This document shows, in pieces, positions 63,629 through 64,000 of a stretch of 64,000 nt of DNA (positions within the stretch are counted from its first letter, which is position 1; each line of letters starts with the position of its first letter). The notes below the pieces were generated by a model, which made no database searches, had not been told where the DNA came from, and saw only the letters and a list, made by a program, of their open reading frames with translations. Made by a program: the position numbers and the translations under genes. Source of the stretch: Epiperipatus broadwayi (Eukaryota > Onychophora > Udeonychophora > Euonychophora > Peripatidae); contig JAQFVV010000001.1 of the NCBI GenBank assembly GCA_028023455.1, positions 19,713,611 to 19,777,610 on the forward strand. The letters are read 5' to 3'.

Positions 63629-64000
63629 GCCCTTTTGTATGGGTCTCCATAAATTGTTATATCAATTTGTTAAAAAATTTAAATTTAAGATATATTATAG
63701 CTATATGATGTTGATTTTATTTCTAATAATCTTTCAAAAGTTTAATCAAAGTAAACTATGAATATTTGATATGTGAAATTGTGCTAATATTTGGGAGAGA
63801 CGTTTCAGTAAAAAAATGATAATATTATATGGTTGGGAAAACTGGCCATGATTGATACTGCATTAATAAGTTTTGTAAATAAATGTTTAAAGCTAAAAGT
63901 TTTAAAAAAGATAAGTTAAAATTAAATGCATATATATTTATTGTTGATAAAGATTAATATTTAGTAAGTGAATGTAGGTATTTTGTTATTGATAATATAT
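62417..64000 (+). other. Probable intron of the host gene
   Basis: AT-rich; starts with GTGAGTTAAG. It has a TA run at 63597-63626, followed by TTGTGCCCTTTTGTAT, which also borders the assembly gap. No further exon was recognised. Confidence 0.5.

Overview
The window is eukaryotic, most likely from an AT-rich invertebrate animal. The evidence is very high A+T content (judged by eye, not computed), many TA and TTA microsatellites, no long host reading frames, one spliced coding exon, and a dense set of metazoan-type mobile elements: Penelope-like elements with GIY-YIG endonuclease, LINEs, a Ty3/Gypsy LTR element, hAT and piggyBac-like DNA elements. I cannot name the phylum. No rRNA, tRNA, CRISPR array or bacterial-style operon was recognised.

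Layout. 1-14 kb: non-coding AT-rich DNA with three fold-back repeats (0.86, 6.0 and 8.6 kb) and a decayed LINE on the minus strand (10.4-11.1 kb). 14.0-14.7 kb: relic of a hAT (ZBED-like) transposase gene with a hAT-like 3' terminus. 15.8-17.2 kb: a cluster of a 420-bp unit, in direct and inverted copies, whose consensus forms a type I hammerhead ribozyme; this is a retrozyme candidate. 17.4-18.0 kb: a hAT MITE with an exact 8-bp target duplication. 18.6-20.2 kb: a long dispersed repeat with a second copy at 42.1-43.7 kb, then a 500-N gap. 21-30 kb: three decayed copies of one LINE family tied to TTA/AAT arrays, and a second LINE whose reverse transcriptase frame is split by a truncated Penelope-like element. 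35.98-39.85 kb: an apparently complete Penelope-like element with an intact 798-codon frame and inverted plus direct terminal repeats. 47.3-48.6 kb: a third, truncated Penelope-like element. 48.6-61.7 kb: a 13.1-kb minus-strand Ty3/Gypsy element with unusually long LTRs (2.75 kb), decayed gag-pol and a TTAA-flanked insert in one LTR. 62.26-62.42 kb: one internal exon of an unidentified host gene on the plus strand, in otherwise intronic or intergenic DNA.

How it fits together. Two themes recur. First, hammerhead-like self-cleaving RNA folds are seen in the pLTRs of all three Penelope-like elements and, independently, in the 420-bp unit. Second, all three Penelope-like copies and the Gypsy element lie against TA runs; one nested insertion shows the pre-insertion target directly (a TATATA stretch inside a LINE frame). 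The 420-bp family may be a non-autonomous passenger of this retroelement community, but that is inference. Nearly everything except the 37.3-39.7 kb frame and the 62.26 kb exon is decayed.
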